From the NCBI GenBank assembly GCA_002005505.1, contig MVGU01001225.1, forward strand, positions 1-64,000: a DNA stretch of 64,000 bases, written 5' to 3'. Position numbers and translations under genes: made by a program. Positions 23,471-35,282 of the stretch are shown piece after piece (within the stretch, counting starts at the first letter, position 1; each line of letters begins with the position of its first letter). The DNA comes from Botryococcus braunii. Its lineage: Eukaryota > Chlorophyta > Trebouxiophyceae. The notes under the pieces were generated by a model. It made no database searches, was not told the origin of the DNA, and saw nothing but the letters and a program-made list of their open reading frames with translations.

Positions 23471-24171
23471 TATAAAAGGTTATGGGCAGTGGCGTATCCT
23501 GTAAGCAAGCAAACAGGTCGTAAGTTCGTGCCTCTCCAGCTACAGTCCTTGACGACTGTCTGCTCTTTAGACACATGCAACTGCATGAACAAGACTGGCA
23601 TCCTTATGTGCCCAGTATCTTTCCAAACCACTTCCGTTACATGTTGATCTGTCAATGAGCATCTACACACGGATAAGCTCCTGACGGCTGAAAGCAAGTA
23701 CCTTCCTATACTCAATCAAGACTCCGTCCCTTAGCTGTTTGGGAGACTTGATTGTCCACTAAGATGGTTCACTTACAAACAAGCAATCAAACATGAACAC
23801 ATTACCAATACACACCCTGCGTCACCGCACCTGTAAGCAAGCAGACAGGTCGTAAGTTCGTGCCTCTCCAGCTACAGTCCTTGACGACTGTCTGCTCTTT
23901 AGACACATGCAACTGCATGAACAAGACTGGCATCCTTATGTGCCCAGTATCTTTCCAAACCAGTTGCTCGACTATGCGGTGATCGCAGCTTTAATAGTCC
24001 TTTCACACTAACGCGTAATCTAAATCAGATTGTACCTTATGTTCGAAATAGACCTCATCCGAACGTGTCTTGAGGTACCTTATGTGGATAGTGGACCCGT
24101 ATCCTAATAATGTACATTTGAAGATCACCTAAAGCACAAGGCATTCTATAATGTATGTTCACAACTCAACA
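23471..24171 (-). repeat. 3' LTR of copia-2 (701 bp)
   Basis: On the minus strand from TGTTGAGTTG (24171) to CCTTTTATA (23471). Has the same two internal 132-bp repeats as copia-1, at about 23498-23629 and 23830-23961. Confidence 0.93.
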
Positions 24172-24191
24172 CTTCCCCTTGCCTGCATGCT

Positions 24192-25763
24192 TTATGTGTA
24201 TCTTCTCAAACCTAGTGAATCACGATGACCAACAAACACGGGCTTAGCAAGTGGCTTGGTCATAATGTCAGCCACATTTCGAGCAGATTCTACATAGATG
24301 ATATCTACCTGCCCAAGTGCCATAGCTTCCCTAGCATAGTGGAAGCTTACTGCAACATGCTTTGTGAATTTGGAATAAAGGGGGTTCCGTAAATTGGAAA
24401 TGCATCCTTGGTTGTCACAGAAAATTTTGACTCTCCAAGGTGCAGCTCCAATCTCTTCCAAGAAGCCCCTAAGCCAGTTGGCTTCCTTCACAATATGGCC
24501 GGCTGCCATAAACTCGGCTTGCACAGTTGAGGTAGCAACTGAGCTCTGCTTCTTGCTTCCCCAAACCACGGCACTACCATAGACTGATAGAACATAGCCA
24601 GTGGTGGAATACCTGTGGTCCAGGTCCCCAGCATAGTCGGCATCAACATAGCCTTGTAGCTCAGGCCCCTTTCCACCCAGAGTAAGAGCTAATTCTCTCG
24701 TATCTCTCAAGTACTTCAGCACGCGAATGGCCTCATTCCAGTGTGAGGTAGTGGGTGTCATTCTATACCTTGACAACACTCCAACAGCCTGAGAAATGTC
24801 AGGCCGGGTCGTATTGGCAGTATATAGCAACGATCCAATCAACTCACAGTACCGATGACCAGGTGGCAGTGGGGTACCTGCCCCATGTGACAAACCACCT
24901 GAGGACTCGGGTCTGCTGCTAGCCACGAAGTCCTTGGACATACCCATCAGCCACACGCCCATCATCAGCAACACCAACTTTTCCACAAGAGCATCAATCT
25001 TGGGAGTGCAACTCATGGAAATAGTGCTTTGAACTCTATTGCGTAGGACCTGACACCCCAGGAAATCATTCACCTCTCCCAAATCATGGATGGTGAAGTC
25101 CTTCTTCAACAACTCTTTCCCCCACTCAATCTCTGCAACCAATCTGGCAACTATGAGAAGATCATCAACATAAACAAGAATAAAGGACAGGTTGCCATCA
25201 GGGGCCCTCCTGATGTATACACCCGCATCACTCTTGCACACACTATACCCCATCACGCTCAACTTGTCGGTCAAGGTCTTGTGCCAAGCCCGTGGGGCTT
25301 GTTTTAGACCGTATAGTGCCTTCCTGAGCTTGCACACAACCCTCGTGTTGCCATTCTCAAATCCTGGTGGTTGGGTCACATAGACCTCTTCCTCCAACTC
25401 TCCATTGAGAAAAGCCGTCTTGATATCCACTTGGTGGATCTCATGATTCTGTGTGGCAGCCACACCCAGCACAGCCCTCCTTGCCCCATAGCTGCTGGTG
25501 GGTGCAAATACCTCCCCAACATCTATCCCAGGGATCTGTCTACACCCTTGGGCAACTAACCTCGCTTTAAAGCGAGTAACATTCCCATGTGCATCAATTT
25601 TAGTGGAGAATATCCAATGGACAGGAATAACTTTTTGTCCATGTGGTCTGTCCACATACTCTAGAACCTCATGGGGTTCAAGGGAATCCATCTCTTCCCT
25701 CATTGCTTGTTGCCAAAAATCCCACTGAGGGGAGCATTGGGCTTCCCTCAGGTTAGATGGCAC
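24192..25763 (-). pseudogene. copia-2 reverse transcriptase-RNase H
   Basis: 523 codons open: RT (FKARLVAQGC, DIKTAFLNGEL, YGLKQAPRAWH, YVDDLL) then the copia RNase H region (VDADYAGD, QAEFMAAGHIV, CDNQGC, KHVAVSFHY). The frame enters from upstream by a shift; the start is an internal Met, not a true start. Catalytic residues all look present. Confidence 0.9.
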
Positions 25764-25852
25764 ATGAACCTTTCCCAGCTTGACATAAGGTACATTTTGT
25801 ACCTTATGCTGAGACTCTGCAGTACTGTCAACACTCCTGGGACTGTTGTCTT

Positions 25853-27541
25853 TTATATCCCTCTGATCCTGGTTCCCAGAATAAGGTACATTTTGTACCT
25901 TATGTTGAGATCCTGCAGTACAGCCAGAACTGCCAGAGCCCTCCCCAACTCTCTCTCTCTTGAACTGTCAGACTCATGCGCTCCACCATTACAATCTCTC
26001 ACCTTTCTCAATGCAGGTGGAAGCAGCAGCTCTCTCTCTCTCCTGGACTCACACCTAGGTACACTACTCTGACTTTCCTGAGCTGCGCCTACTGTGTCAG
26101 GCTGCACCCCATAAGCATGACTGGTTCCCAGCTCAACTTGGCTACGTGCTTCCCCTGCTGCTGGCACTTCTAGCCCACTACTCTCCTCGCTAACATCTTC
26201 TCCAAGCACAGCCTCCCCTGTCTCAACCTGCCTCTGCAAATCAGGGAGACCTACCAAGGGTGGCTCACTCACAAGTACCTGGCCTGAGCCAGGGTCATGC
26301 ATGGGGACCCCTACTGAGTCCCTCCTAGCCTGGCGCTGTTCATAACGCTGATCCCTTGTGAGGGTGGTTCCTGGGGAAAGTCTATGTTGAGACTTCCCCT
26401 GGAACCTGACCCCCTCCTGCATCTTCTGCAGTTTGTCCAGCTGCGAGTGCGCTTCAGCACCCCCCCGAGCTAAATTTTGAAGATGGGCCAGCACTGACCA
26501 TGACTGCTGTGAGGTCTCCGAAGTGGGAGGGGAACCATCCTGGCTGCTGGGGGCTCCAGCCACAGGTCCGACTGAGCTCCTCAGCCTGCTGTGATCCTCT
26601 GGAGAGTTGGCAGTGGTAGTAGGAGATCCAGTGGGCTTGCACTCCACCACTGGGTCATCCTCTGCTTCCCAAAAATTCACGGGAATGGCTGTTGGTGAGC
26701 TAGGGACATTGGAATTGCCTCCCCTGCCCTGCGAGGACGCTCCTGAGAGACATTGAGAGGATCCAGGTTGCACCTTAGACATACCCACTCTCTCCCCTCC
26801 TCTCAAATGCTCAAGGAATGTAACATCCCTGCTCTCTTTCCATACACCATTGCCTACGTACACTCTATAGGCCTTGGACTGTGGGCAATACCCAGTGAAC
26901 ATGCCTGGAATGGTCTTTGGTCCAAATACAGACCGCTGACCTGGGGGAATGTGAACATGTGCCACACAGCCCCATGTGCGCAAGGAAGCAACATCAGGCT
27001 TTACCCCATAGAACATCTCAGTAGGGGTCAGAGGCGTGCCTGTGGTGGGGCCCACGTTGTACATCAGGGTGGCAGACTCCAGTGCCTCCTTCCACAAGGA
27101 AGGGTCTGCTGCAGCGTGCACCAACAGGGTCCTTGTGCGCTCCTTCAGAGTCCGATTCATGCGCTCAGCAAGTCCATTTTGCTGAGGCGTAGATGGGGCT
27201 GAGGTCTCCATTTTAGTGCCCTGCTGAGCACAAAATTCTTTGAACTGCTGATTCAGAAATTCTGTCCCTCTATCAGATCTCACACACTTCACCACTTTCT
27301 CATGAAATGTCTGCCAGTACTTCAAGAGCTCAATGAGGGCCTTGGGAATGGCTTCTTTCGACTTCACTGCCAATGAGGCTATCAGGTGGGATTTTTCATC
27401 CACCACAGTAACCCAAAAACGCTCTCCCGTGATTGCAGCTGGTGAAATGGGACCCACAGTGTCCACATGCACTCTATCTAACACACTCTCTGCAGGCCTA
27501 GAGGAAGCTGGAAAGGGGGGGCGAGAATGTTTCCCTTGTAT
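25853..27541 (-). pseudogene. copia-2 integrase core and linker
   Basis: Integrase catalytic positions HVDTVGP, RSDRGTEF and NGLAERMNRT, then GKR-type C-terminal region (YGVKPDVASLRTWG) and a long Ser/Gln-rich linker. In the same frame as gag-protease, separated only by a TGA. It ends by a frameshift from a two-base expansion of a GA run near 25950. Confidence 0.9.
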
Positions 27542-29470
27542 TCATGACTCACACTGGGGAGAACACTCTGAGCATGGAGCAAGGGACACATTGATCCCAG
27601 TGACCAGGTCTTCGTTGTCCAACCTTGTCATACTCTTAACCCCCGGATGCCCCAACCTTGCATGCCACAATAGTCGATCTGTACACACGTGCCCTTTCCT
27701 GGCATGATACGAGGCAACATGAGGACTGGACTGTGGCTGCGCATCATGCTGGCTCTCGACGGGACACACCCATTCTAAGAAAAACAGCCCTCGCTCTCTG
27801 GCTATCTGACCAGACCAGCCTGCTGGGCCTTCCATGGTCGTGTACCCACCTGCACTGTCAGTGAGGAATGATGCTCCATCCTGAATGGCTCCTGTGACAG
27901 AAATCAGATTAGTGTGTGCAGTGGGCACACACTGCACATTATGCAGCCAAAACACCTCTTGTCTGGCATTGACCAGACACACAGACCCAGTTGCAACTAT
28001 CCCTCCTTTGGCGTCAGAAGTGGCCAAATGAAGAGGGAGGGGTTGGGCATGCAGGATTGGGTTGTGTAGTAAAGACAGATCATTTGCAAGGTGCACCGAT
28101 GCACCACTATCTATCAGCCACGAGGTACTGCAAGCCCCATGAGACGTAGGGGTAAGCACATTCAACGAAACGAACATAGGCTCACCAGCACCTGGAGGAG
28201 GTGGTGGTGGGAGATGCCATCCTGGGAAGAAGGGGAAGATAGTGGACACAGATCCAGGAGCATGTGAGGTTGACACGGGAGGGCCTCCTCTGGACTGGCC
28301 AGCATCCCACCAGCTGGCTTGTTGCTGAGGAGCTCCAGTGCCCCACCACGCAGCTGGGCCCGCACTTGCAGCTTGCATTGTGCCACGTAGAGCTTGCAGC
28401 CTCTTCAGTTCCAGGCACTCCCTCCGGAAATGTCCCGTCCCGTTGCAGAAGCGACACGCCAGTTCCTCCTTTGGCCTCCTGCCACATCCAGACCCTCGCC
28501 CCCTGCCTCCAGCTTTGTGAGCTGAAGGGCCATGGGGGGCCTGACCATCAGCAGGTGCTCCAGCTCCCACTCCTGGTGCTGCTCCAGCGCCCGGTGCAGC
28601 TCGGTGCAGCAGCAGCCGTGCCAGCTCAGGGTGGAATCCCTGGGCCTCCCCAAGGCGCCCTTGGGGAGGCCCAGGGATTCCACCCTGAGCTGGCACGGCT
28701 GCTGCTGCTGTTGCCATAACTGCTGCAGCTGATGCTGTGACTTGCACTGACTCTGCCAGCGGGATATCCTGGTACTCCAAGTTCTCAATGGCAGTGAGGA
28801 TCGTCTCCAGCATGTTGTAGGGGTCTGACTTGGCGGAGGTAATTGCCCAAGCGTCGTTCTGCAAGACTGCAGGTAGTCCCTTATACATATACCTGCAGAT
28901 CTGGCGGTCGCTCAGCTGATGGTTATTGGCCTCCAGGGAGGCGGCAATACTGATGACTCGGTGGCACCATTCTTGCACTGTCTCTCCCTTTACCATGCCT
29001 TGTTTGAGCCCCTTGATCCACTTCTCGTTGATTTCTTTGTCCTTCCCTCCAGTGCAGCGGTCTGCCATCCACTGAATGAAGTCAAAAGCGCTCCCCCGCT
29101 GTTTGACTTCGTCGTGCCACATGGACGGGACAGACTGCAAAATGAAATGTTTTACTGCTGCGTTCTCTGCGGTCTTAGGCATAGCTGTCTCCAACGCTCC
29201 CATTGCTCCTTTTTGCATTGCGCAGGACTCCAGCTCTTCACGCCAGGCTCTGAAATTAGTGCGATCAGCCTTCAGCTGCGTAGACATCTTGGGATTGGAG
29301 GAGTTCATCCTGTATGCATACGAGCTGGCTGCAGTGCCTCCAGTGGTCTGTCCTGACTGTCCAGCTCCTGAGGAGGCCGTGCTGCCTCCTGCTGGTGTTG
29401 CCATAGTCTCTGTACTGCTGGGATTACTTTCAGAAACCTTGCTTTGGGAACGAGTTTGAGGTCTGGTCAT
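27542..29470 (-). pseudogene. copia-2 gag-protease-pre-integrase
   Basis: Starts MTRPQTRSQSK at 29470. Gag domain (VPSMWHDEV...EWCHRVISIAASLEANN), CCHC knuckle CRFCNGTGHFRREC, protease WLIDSGASVHL, then the HHCC region HARLGHPG...CSPQCES followed by TGA. In copia-1 the codon is TGT, the last zinc-binding Cys. An inverted duplication lies in the nucleocapsid-linker at 28607-28707. Confidence 0.9.
28607..28707. repeat. 49-bp perfect inverted duplication in copia-2 gag
   Basis: Arms 28607-28655 and 28659-28707 with a 3-base loop. Copia-1 has a single copy at about 14200-14260. The frame is kept, so a new peptide is added. It would form a strong hairpin in RNA. Confidence 0.9.
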
Positions 29471-29698
29471 ACACTTCACTTGCTCTCACAGCGTTCAGCC
29501 TGACACAGCTGGTTTAAGTATACCCTTCCGACGTACACCACAGCACTTTAAAGTATTCCACCCTTTCGAGGTCTAGCATGTACCCTTAATATGCAAGATA
29601 TGCAAAATATTCTTCAGCAATTCAAATGCCTGACCACCCGGACCTACTGACGGTCTCACGACAACGACGACGGGTGATAATCTCAGGTCACTTCACGG

Positions 29699-29738
<40 letters not shown>

Positions 29739-29901
29739 TCCCAAGATATTGAAGACTCTGTCGGTAGGCCTTCTGAGTGAATATCCAGTTGTTCCTTTTT
29801 TACTTCTTCTTGCCGTCAGGCGAGTCCGTGGAAAACCCAGTACAGATGCATCCGATGATGCCATGCACTCCTGTCTGCCCTTGGCTCAGCTGGAAGGGCG
29901 T
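29471..29901 (-). promoter_or_regulatory. copia-2 5' leader
   Basis: Between PBS and gag start. Includes a homopolymer of about 37 T on the element strand (A on plus, 29699-29736); in the mosaic copies the same place has only about 10 T. Confidence 0.7.
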
Positions 29902-29913
29902 GGGCCCATAACC
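29902..29913 (-). promoter_or_regulatory. Primer binding site of copia-2: half initiator tRNA-Met type
   Basis: Directly after the LTR the element strand reads GGTTATGGGCCC, the complement of the anticodon arm of eukaryotic initiator tRNA-Met (GGGCCCAUAACC). Drosophila copia is known to prime this way from a half tRNA. The same PBS is at 55403-55414 and in the mosaic at 11186 and 11879. Confidence 0.75.
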
Positions 29914-30614
29914 TATAAAAGGCTATGGGCAGTGGCGTATCCTGTAAGCAAGCAGACAGGTCGTAAGTTCGTGCCTCTCCAGCTACAGTCCTTGACGACT
30001 GTCTGCTCTTTAGACACATGCAACTGCATGAACAAGACTGGCATCCTTATGTGCCCAGTATCTTTCCAAACCACTTCCGTTACATGTTGATCTGTCAATG
30101 AGCATCTACACACGGATAAGCTCCTGACGGCTGAAAGCAAGTACCTTCCTATACTCAATCAAGACTCCGTCCCTTAGCTGTTTGGGAGACTTGATTGTCC
30201 ACTAAGATGGTTCACTTACAAACAAGCAATCAAACATGAACACATTACCAATACACACCCTGCGTCACCGCACCTGTAAGCAAGCAGACAGGTCGTAAGT
30301 TCGTGCCTCTCCAGCTACAGTCCTTGACGACTGTCTGCTCTTTAGACACAAGCAACTGCATGAACAAGACTGGCATCCTTATGTGCCCAGTATCTTTCCA
30401 AACCAGTTGCTCGACTATGCGGTGATCGCAGCTTTAATAGTCCTTTCACACTAACGCGTAATCTAAATCAGATTGTACCTTATGTTCGAAATAGACCTCA
30501 TCCGAACGTGTCTTGAGGTACCTTATGTGGATAGTGGACCCGTATCCTAATAATGTACATTTGAAGATCACCTAAAGCACAAGGCATTCTATAATGTATG
30601 TTCACAACTCAACA
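29914..30614 (-). repeat. 5' LTR of copia-2 (701 bp)
   Basis: Same limits as the 3' LTR. It ends TTTTATA rather than the TTTTACA of copia-1, and both copia-2 LTRs share this change. Confidence 0.93.
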
Positions 30615-31238
30615 TTTACCATGCCGGACCCAAATTTAGCGTATCTTTTGCTCAAGCTTTTTCAAATAGGCATTTAGCAATGCTTTTTCATGTTAACTGT
30701 ACTGGTGTGAAGGGCGTCGCTTTAGTCGATACCGGGGCGACGCACTCGTTCGTCAGACATGACTTCCTAGCTACTCTCGGAGTGAGGCTGTCAAAGAAGT
30801 GTGTGGATGTCCAGCTTGCAGATGGGCAGACCATGCGCTCGGCGGGGACAGCTAAGCTCAGGGTGCACTTATCTCAAGCATATGTGGAACAGAGGGATTT
30901 CATTGTCTGCGAAACTCTGTTGGATGGGGTGGACTTAATCCTTGGTGAGGATTTTCTGAAAGAAAGAAAAGCGTTAATTGACTACAATCATGGCGCAGTT
31001 CATCTTAAACCGCCTCATTCCTCACACTACATTACACTCCTCAACCCGCTGCCCCCTAGTGAAAGAGGTACCTTACGGGCGCAAAAAGTGAATGTTATAA
31101 GTGAGGGTCAAGCTAGGCGGGCTATGCGAAAGGGTTGTCCAGGGTTTTGGGGGTTGTGCGAGAGGCAAGGAGTGGACAGGACTCAGTTTGTGCAACACAC
31201 TATCTCCATAGGGTTGCAGTGGCAACTAAAGAGGGGAT
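30615..31238 (+). pseudogene. gypsy-1 protease region
   Basis: Retropepsin motif VDTGATHSFV, then ILGEDFL as the usual second motif. Frame ends at 31238 and RT begins in a new frame at 31311, probably after small deletions relative to gypsy-3. Confidence 0.85.
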
Positions 31239-31310
31239 AATCCTTGGGACGAAGACAGCGGAGCCACCGGCCTAGATTTAAACGAAAACTCCCGGCGTGT
31301 TATTGAGGGT

Positions 31311-32702
31311 ATGAAAGACAAGCCACAGGACTTGAAGCAATTGTTGTTAGAGTTTTTGGATGTTCTTCCAGAGAAATTGCCAGAATTACCTCCAGACAGG
31401 GGCATCTTGCACACTATACCTATGACACCCGGCCATACGCCGCCCTGTCGCCCCACTTATAGGTTGGCTGAACCAGAAGTGGCGGAGTGTCGGAGGCAGG
31501 TTGAGGAATTACTGGCACAGGGTTTCATCAGGCCGAGTGCATCACCGTATGGTAGCCCCATATTGTTTGTGAGAAAGAAAGACGGAACATTCCGAATGGT
31601 TATAGATAGGGCAGTTAATAACTTAATAAGGAAGGACAAATATCCGTTGCCACGGATAGACGATCTTCTGGACAAGCTGCAGGGTTCAAAGTTCTTTACC
31701 TCTTTTGATCTCTTGTCAGGTTACCATCAAGTGCGATTACATGAATCTGATGTTCCCAAAACCGCTTTTAGAACACCCTTAGGTTCATTTGAATTTTTGG
31801 TGCTTCCTTTTGGTCTCACGAATGCTCCCTCCACGTTTCAGAGACTGATGAACAGTGTGTTTCATGATTTTATTCGAGAGGGTTTTGTTGTGGTTTACCT
31901 AGATGATGTGTTGGTATACAGCAAGTCCAGGGAACAGCACTTAGAGCACTTAACTCGCATCCTTACTCGGCTGAGAGAGGAAAAACGTTTTGCAAAATTA
32001 TCCAAGTGGGAGTTTTTTGCTGACGAGTTGCGGTATTTGGGACATGACGTGGGGCGCGACGGCATCAAAGTTGACCCTGCCAAAGTTCGGACTATTGTGG
32101 ACTGGCCAACACCCACGGGGAGCACGCACGTACGACAATTCTTGGGACTAGCCAACTACTTCCGCAAGTTCGTCCCGGGTTACAGTACGCTTGCGGCCCC
32201 CTTAACCCGGCTCACTGGCAAAGTTCCTTGGACGTGGGGAGAAGCTGAAGAGCACGCGTTTCAAAGTTTAAAAGAAACTTTGTCCAATGCTCCTGTACTA
32301 GCACTCCCAGACAGTAGCAAGCCTTTCAAAGTGATCTCAGATGCCAGTGACTATGGGGTGGGTGCAGTACTATTGCAAGAAGGTAGACCTGTAGCATACT
32401 TCAGTAAAAAGCTTAGTAATGCCGAACGCAATTATTCGACAACTGAGAAAGAGCTTGCAGGTGTGTTGTATGCCCTCAAGGAGTGGAGGTGTTACTTATT
32501 AGGGCAAACTTTCACAGTTGTTACGGACCATCGCGCGAATAGTTTTTTGCAAACCCAAACCCTACTCTCACCCAGACGGGCGCGCTGGGCGGAGTTTCTA
32601 CAGTTATTCGACATCCAATGGGAATATGCACCGGGATCCACTAACCCTGCTGACCCATTGTCTAGGAGTCCTCACTTAGCCGGGGCCCACGTCCAAGCCT
32701 AG
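31311..32702 (+). pseudogene. gypsy-1 reverse transcriptase-RNase H
   Basis: 463 open codons. RT: SPYGSPILFVRKKDG, motif A SFDLLSGYHQ, LPFGLTNAPSTFQ, YLDDVLVYS. RNase H: VISDASDYGVGAVL, TTEKELAGVLYAL, VVTDHRANS. A two-codon loss in VIDRAVNN (gypsy-3 has VIHYRAVNN) is seen. Frame is lost after AHVQA near 32700. Confidence 0.9.
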
Positions 32703-32788
32703 CTCGGGCCCAGGCTGGGGTTCAGGCGTCGGTTCAGGCTAGGGCAGGGCCCCTGGAGGAGCACTCTCCCCCTGTCGGAGTAGGAGCG

Positions 32789-34403
32789 ATGGGGGTTGGG
32801 GAGGCTGCAGACTCCACCACCCTACCCACGCCGATGGACGGGTTGAGGGGATGGGGAAGGATTTTAAGTGAGGCATATGAGATAGATGATTGGCTCCATC
32901 GTAAACAAAATCGCCGCAAGTTAAGCTTCCATAATGGCTTGTGGAAGCGCGGTGCGCGCATTTACGTTCCCTCCCACCATATGAGTTCTGACGGTGTCGA
33001 ACGTAACCTTCGTAGAGAAATCCTGGAAAATTTGCATGGACCACCTATAGTTGGTCATCCAGGCAGGGACAGGACCCTCGAATTAGTTCAACGTTCCTGG
33101 TGGTGGCCAGGGATGGCCTCAGATGTGGCTGACTTTGTGGCCCAATGTGACTCGTGTCAGCGTGTCAAAGCCCCAGCACACTTACCTGTAGGGTTACTAC
33201 ACCCCTCTAGAAATACCTGACAGAAAGTGGCAATCAATGTCTATGGACCTAATCACTGGACTGCCAAGAACTAAGGAAGGATATGACGCTATCTGGGTTG
33301 CTGTTGATAGGTTGTCAAAGTATGCGCACTTCGCTCCGACGACCACTGACGCAAGTGCAGAAGTGATAGCTCAACTGTTCCGGACCCGGGTTTTCACCTT
33401 GCATGGGTTTCCCACTCACATTGTATCAGACAGAGATCCTAGGTGGGTGGGTCGCTTCTGTCAAGAGCTCTTTTGGTTGACAGGTTGTCGCTCTGCGCTA
33501 TCTACAGCGTTTCATCCGCAGACCGACGGTCAAACGGAACGAATTAATAGGATCTTGGAGGATTATTTGCGTCATTACGTCACTGGAAGACACAACGACT
33601 GGGATTAACATATGTGTGAGGCTGAATTTTCTTACAACAACACTTTTCAGCAATCAATCAACACTACTCCATTTAGGTTGACTTTCGGTCAGGATCCCAC
33701 GATTCCCTTCCAGGAAGTCTATGAAGGTGTGACATCTTCTGTACGTGAGTATGTACCGGCAGCAGCAGAGTTTGTACGAAGGATGAGATGGGATCTAGAC
33801 AGAGCGCGGACATGTCTCAAAGCTGCGCAGGACCGCATGAAGGCATATGCGGACGCGAGGAGAAAAGATGCTCCTATTTTAAAAATAGGCCAACCTGTCC
33901 TCCTCTCAACAAAGAATCTGAAATTCAAGCATACTCGGACAAGAAAACTCTTACCTCGGTTTATTGGGCCTTTTCCCATCGTCCAGGAGGTATCATCGGT
34001 AGCTTTCAGAATCAGGCTTACAAAAACTCTGAGGGTTCATGATGTCTTCCATGTTTCTATGCTTAAGCCTTATAAGGAAGGTGGGACGGTACAACCTCCT
34101 CCTCTACCTGAGATTATTGATGGAGAAGAGGAGTATGAGGTCGAGGCTGTGCTAGCTCATAGGGAACGAAAGTTACGAGGTCGAAAAACGGCGCGAGAAT
34201 ATCTTGTAAAGTGGACCGGGTATCGGGATATTCATAATACTTGGGAGCCAGAGGATAACTTAGAACACGCCAGGGAGGCGTTACAGCGGTACTGGGATTT
34301 AACCACGGAGCACAGGCCGGAACAAAAAGAAAAGGTGGATAAGAAACGTAAAGGACGTGGTAAAAATGCTGAGAAGCAGCGGAAGCGCGCTAGGCGCGCT
34401 TAG
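32789..34403 (+). pseudogene. gypsy-1 integrase with C-terminal chromodomain
   Basis: In three pieces (32789-33220, 33237-33608, 33612-34403). Zinc motif HPGRDRTLEL...CDSCQRVK, catalytic SMDLITGLP, ISDRDPRW and GQTERINRILED, GPF/Y-like module (FIGPFPIV...RVHDVFHVSML), and a chromodomain (EYLVKWTGY...NTWEPEDNL). The tail is Lys/Arg-rich. Breaks: a shift near 33215 and TTAACAT for the TAAACAT of gypsy-3 near 33606. The chromodomain places it with chromoviruses, whose domain targets integration to chromatin. Confidence 0.88.
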
Positions 34404-34982
34404 TGCTCTGGCAGGTCGGGTCGGCCCCTCGGTGCGTCCTTGGAAGCTCTAAGCTTGGCCCTTAGAGTGTACCCTGGGGGTATCCCAGTACTAGAGCGCA
34501 CTCGGATGAATAGGACGTAAGCGGGGTAGAATGTCTACCTCGGGTGCAAGCGGTGATGACCGCTCACCCTGGATAGGACTCGTCGAGGTAGGGTGTCGTA
34601 TACCTCGGGTGCCTGCGGTGCTGACTGCTCACCCTTGTCAGGTTTCGGACGTCAATCATGTAATGTCGCGACATCCGTGCTAGCTCGCGCTGTAGCGTAA
34701 CGCCCGACGCAGATGGGTGGCCCCACTGCCGTTGGGTAGAATTCCTATTGGACAGGACGGGCGAATTTATGTATGGACGGGACAGATTTTACATTGTTAT
34801 ACGGACAGGGCTGGACAAGACAGGACAGGACAGGGGTCTGGCTTGGGCTGGGGACGCCAGACTAGTACCCGCGGACAGGACGTGACAGGACCGTACCTCT
34901 GCCAAGTGTGTTAGGTGCGTAGTGTAGTTGTTTAGAGTGAGTCTCCCTCTTGGCCGTGACGTCCAAGCTAAGGGGGGGAGGG
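34404..34982 (+). other. gypsy-1 3' untranslated region and polypurine tract
   Basis: Contains a duplicated ~70-bp segment (CCTCGGGTGC..GCTCACCC at about 34537 and 34606) and runs of GGACAGGACGG type. Ends in AGGGGGGGAGGG (34971-34982) before the LTR. Confidence 0.8.
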
Positions 34983-35279
34983 TGTAACAGGAATAGTCGC
35001 GTGTTATAGGAAAATGACCGGACCACGAGGATTTGGACCTCCATAAAGGTCCCTTCGTGAGTTATGGTCCTCCACGCCAAGAAGTGGCTGCTTCACGCGC
35101 CAAGGGAGTGACCCCTTACTTGACAAGGCGCATTGGCAATGGAGACAGGGACACTTAGAACAGGATAGAAGAAGGCTTTGGCAGAGGAAGGACCGGGCCG
35201 GGCTGGACGGGTACTGAGGTGGAGCCCAAACAAGTTGTAACCATTGTTCCCGCATCCTTTGGCCGTTTCTACTGTATCA
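34983..35279 (+). repeat. 3' LTR of gypsy-1 (297 bp)
   Basis: Equal in length to the 5' LTR, about three differences; followed by CTGAT. Confidence 0.93.
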
Positions 35280-35282
35280 CTG

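Larger units (their letters stand above)
23471..30614 (-). mobile_element. Ty1/copia retrotransposon copia-2, nested in gypsy-1
   Basis: 7144 bp, both LTRs exactly 701 bp (23471-24171 and 29914-30614), TSD TTTAC at 23466-23470 and 30615-30619. Only a few LTR differences were noticed, so it is the youngest LTR element here. Broken by one nonsense codon and one frameshift only. Confidence 0.95.
21655..35279 (+). mobile_element. Ty3/gypsy chromovirus gypsy-1, carrying copia-2
   Basis: LTRs of exactly 297 bp (21655-21951 and 34983-35279) and TSD CTGAT (21650-21654, 35280-35284). PBS TGGTATC at 21953, polypurine tract at 34971-34982. Without copia-2 it is about 6.5 kb, normal for the group. Only about three differences between LTRs were seen, so insertion is fairly recent, yet its genes are broken. 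Confidence 0.93.
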
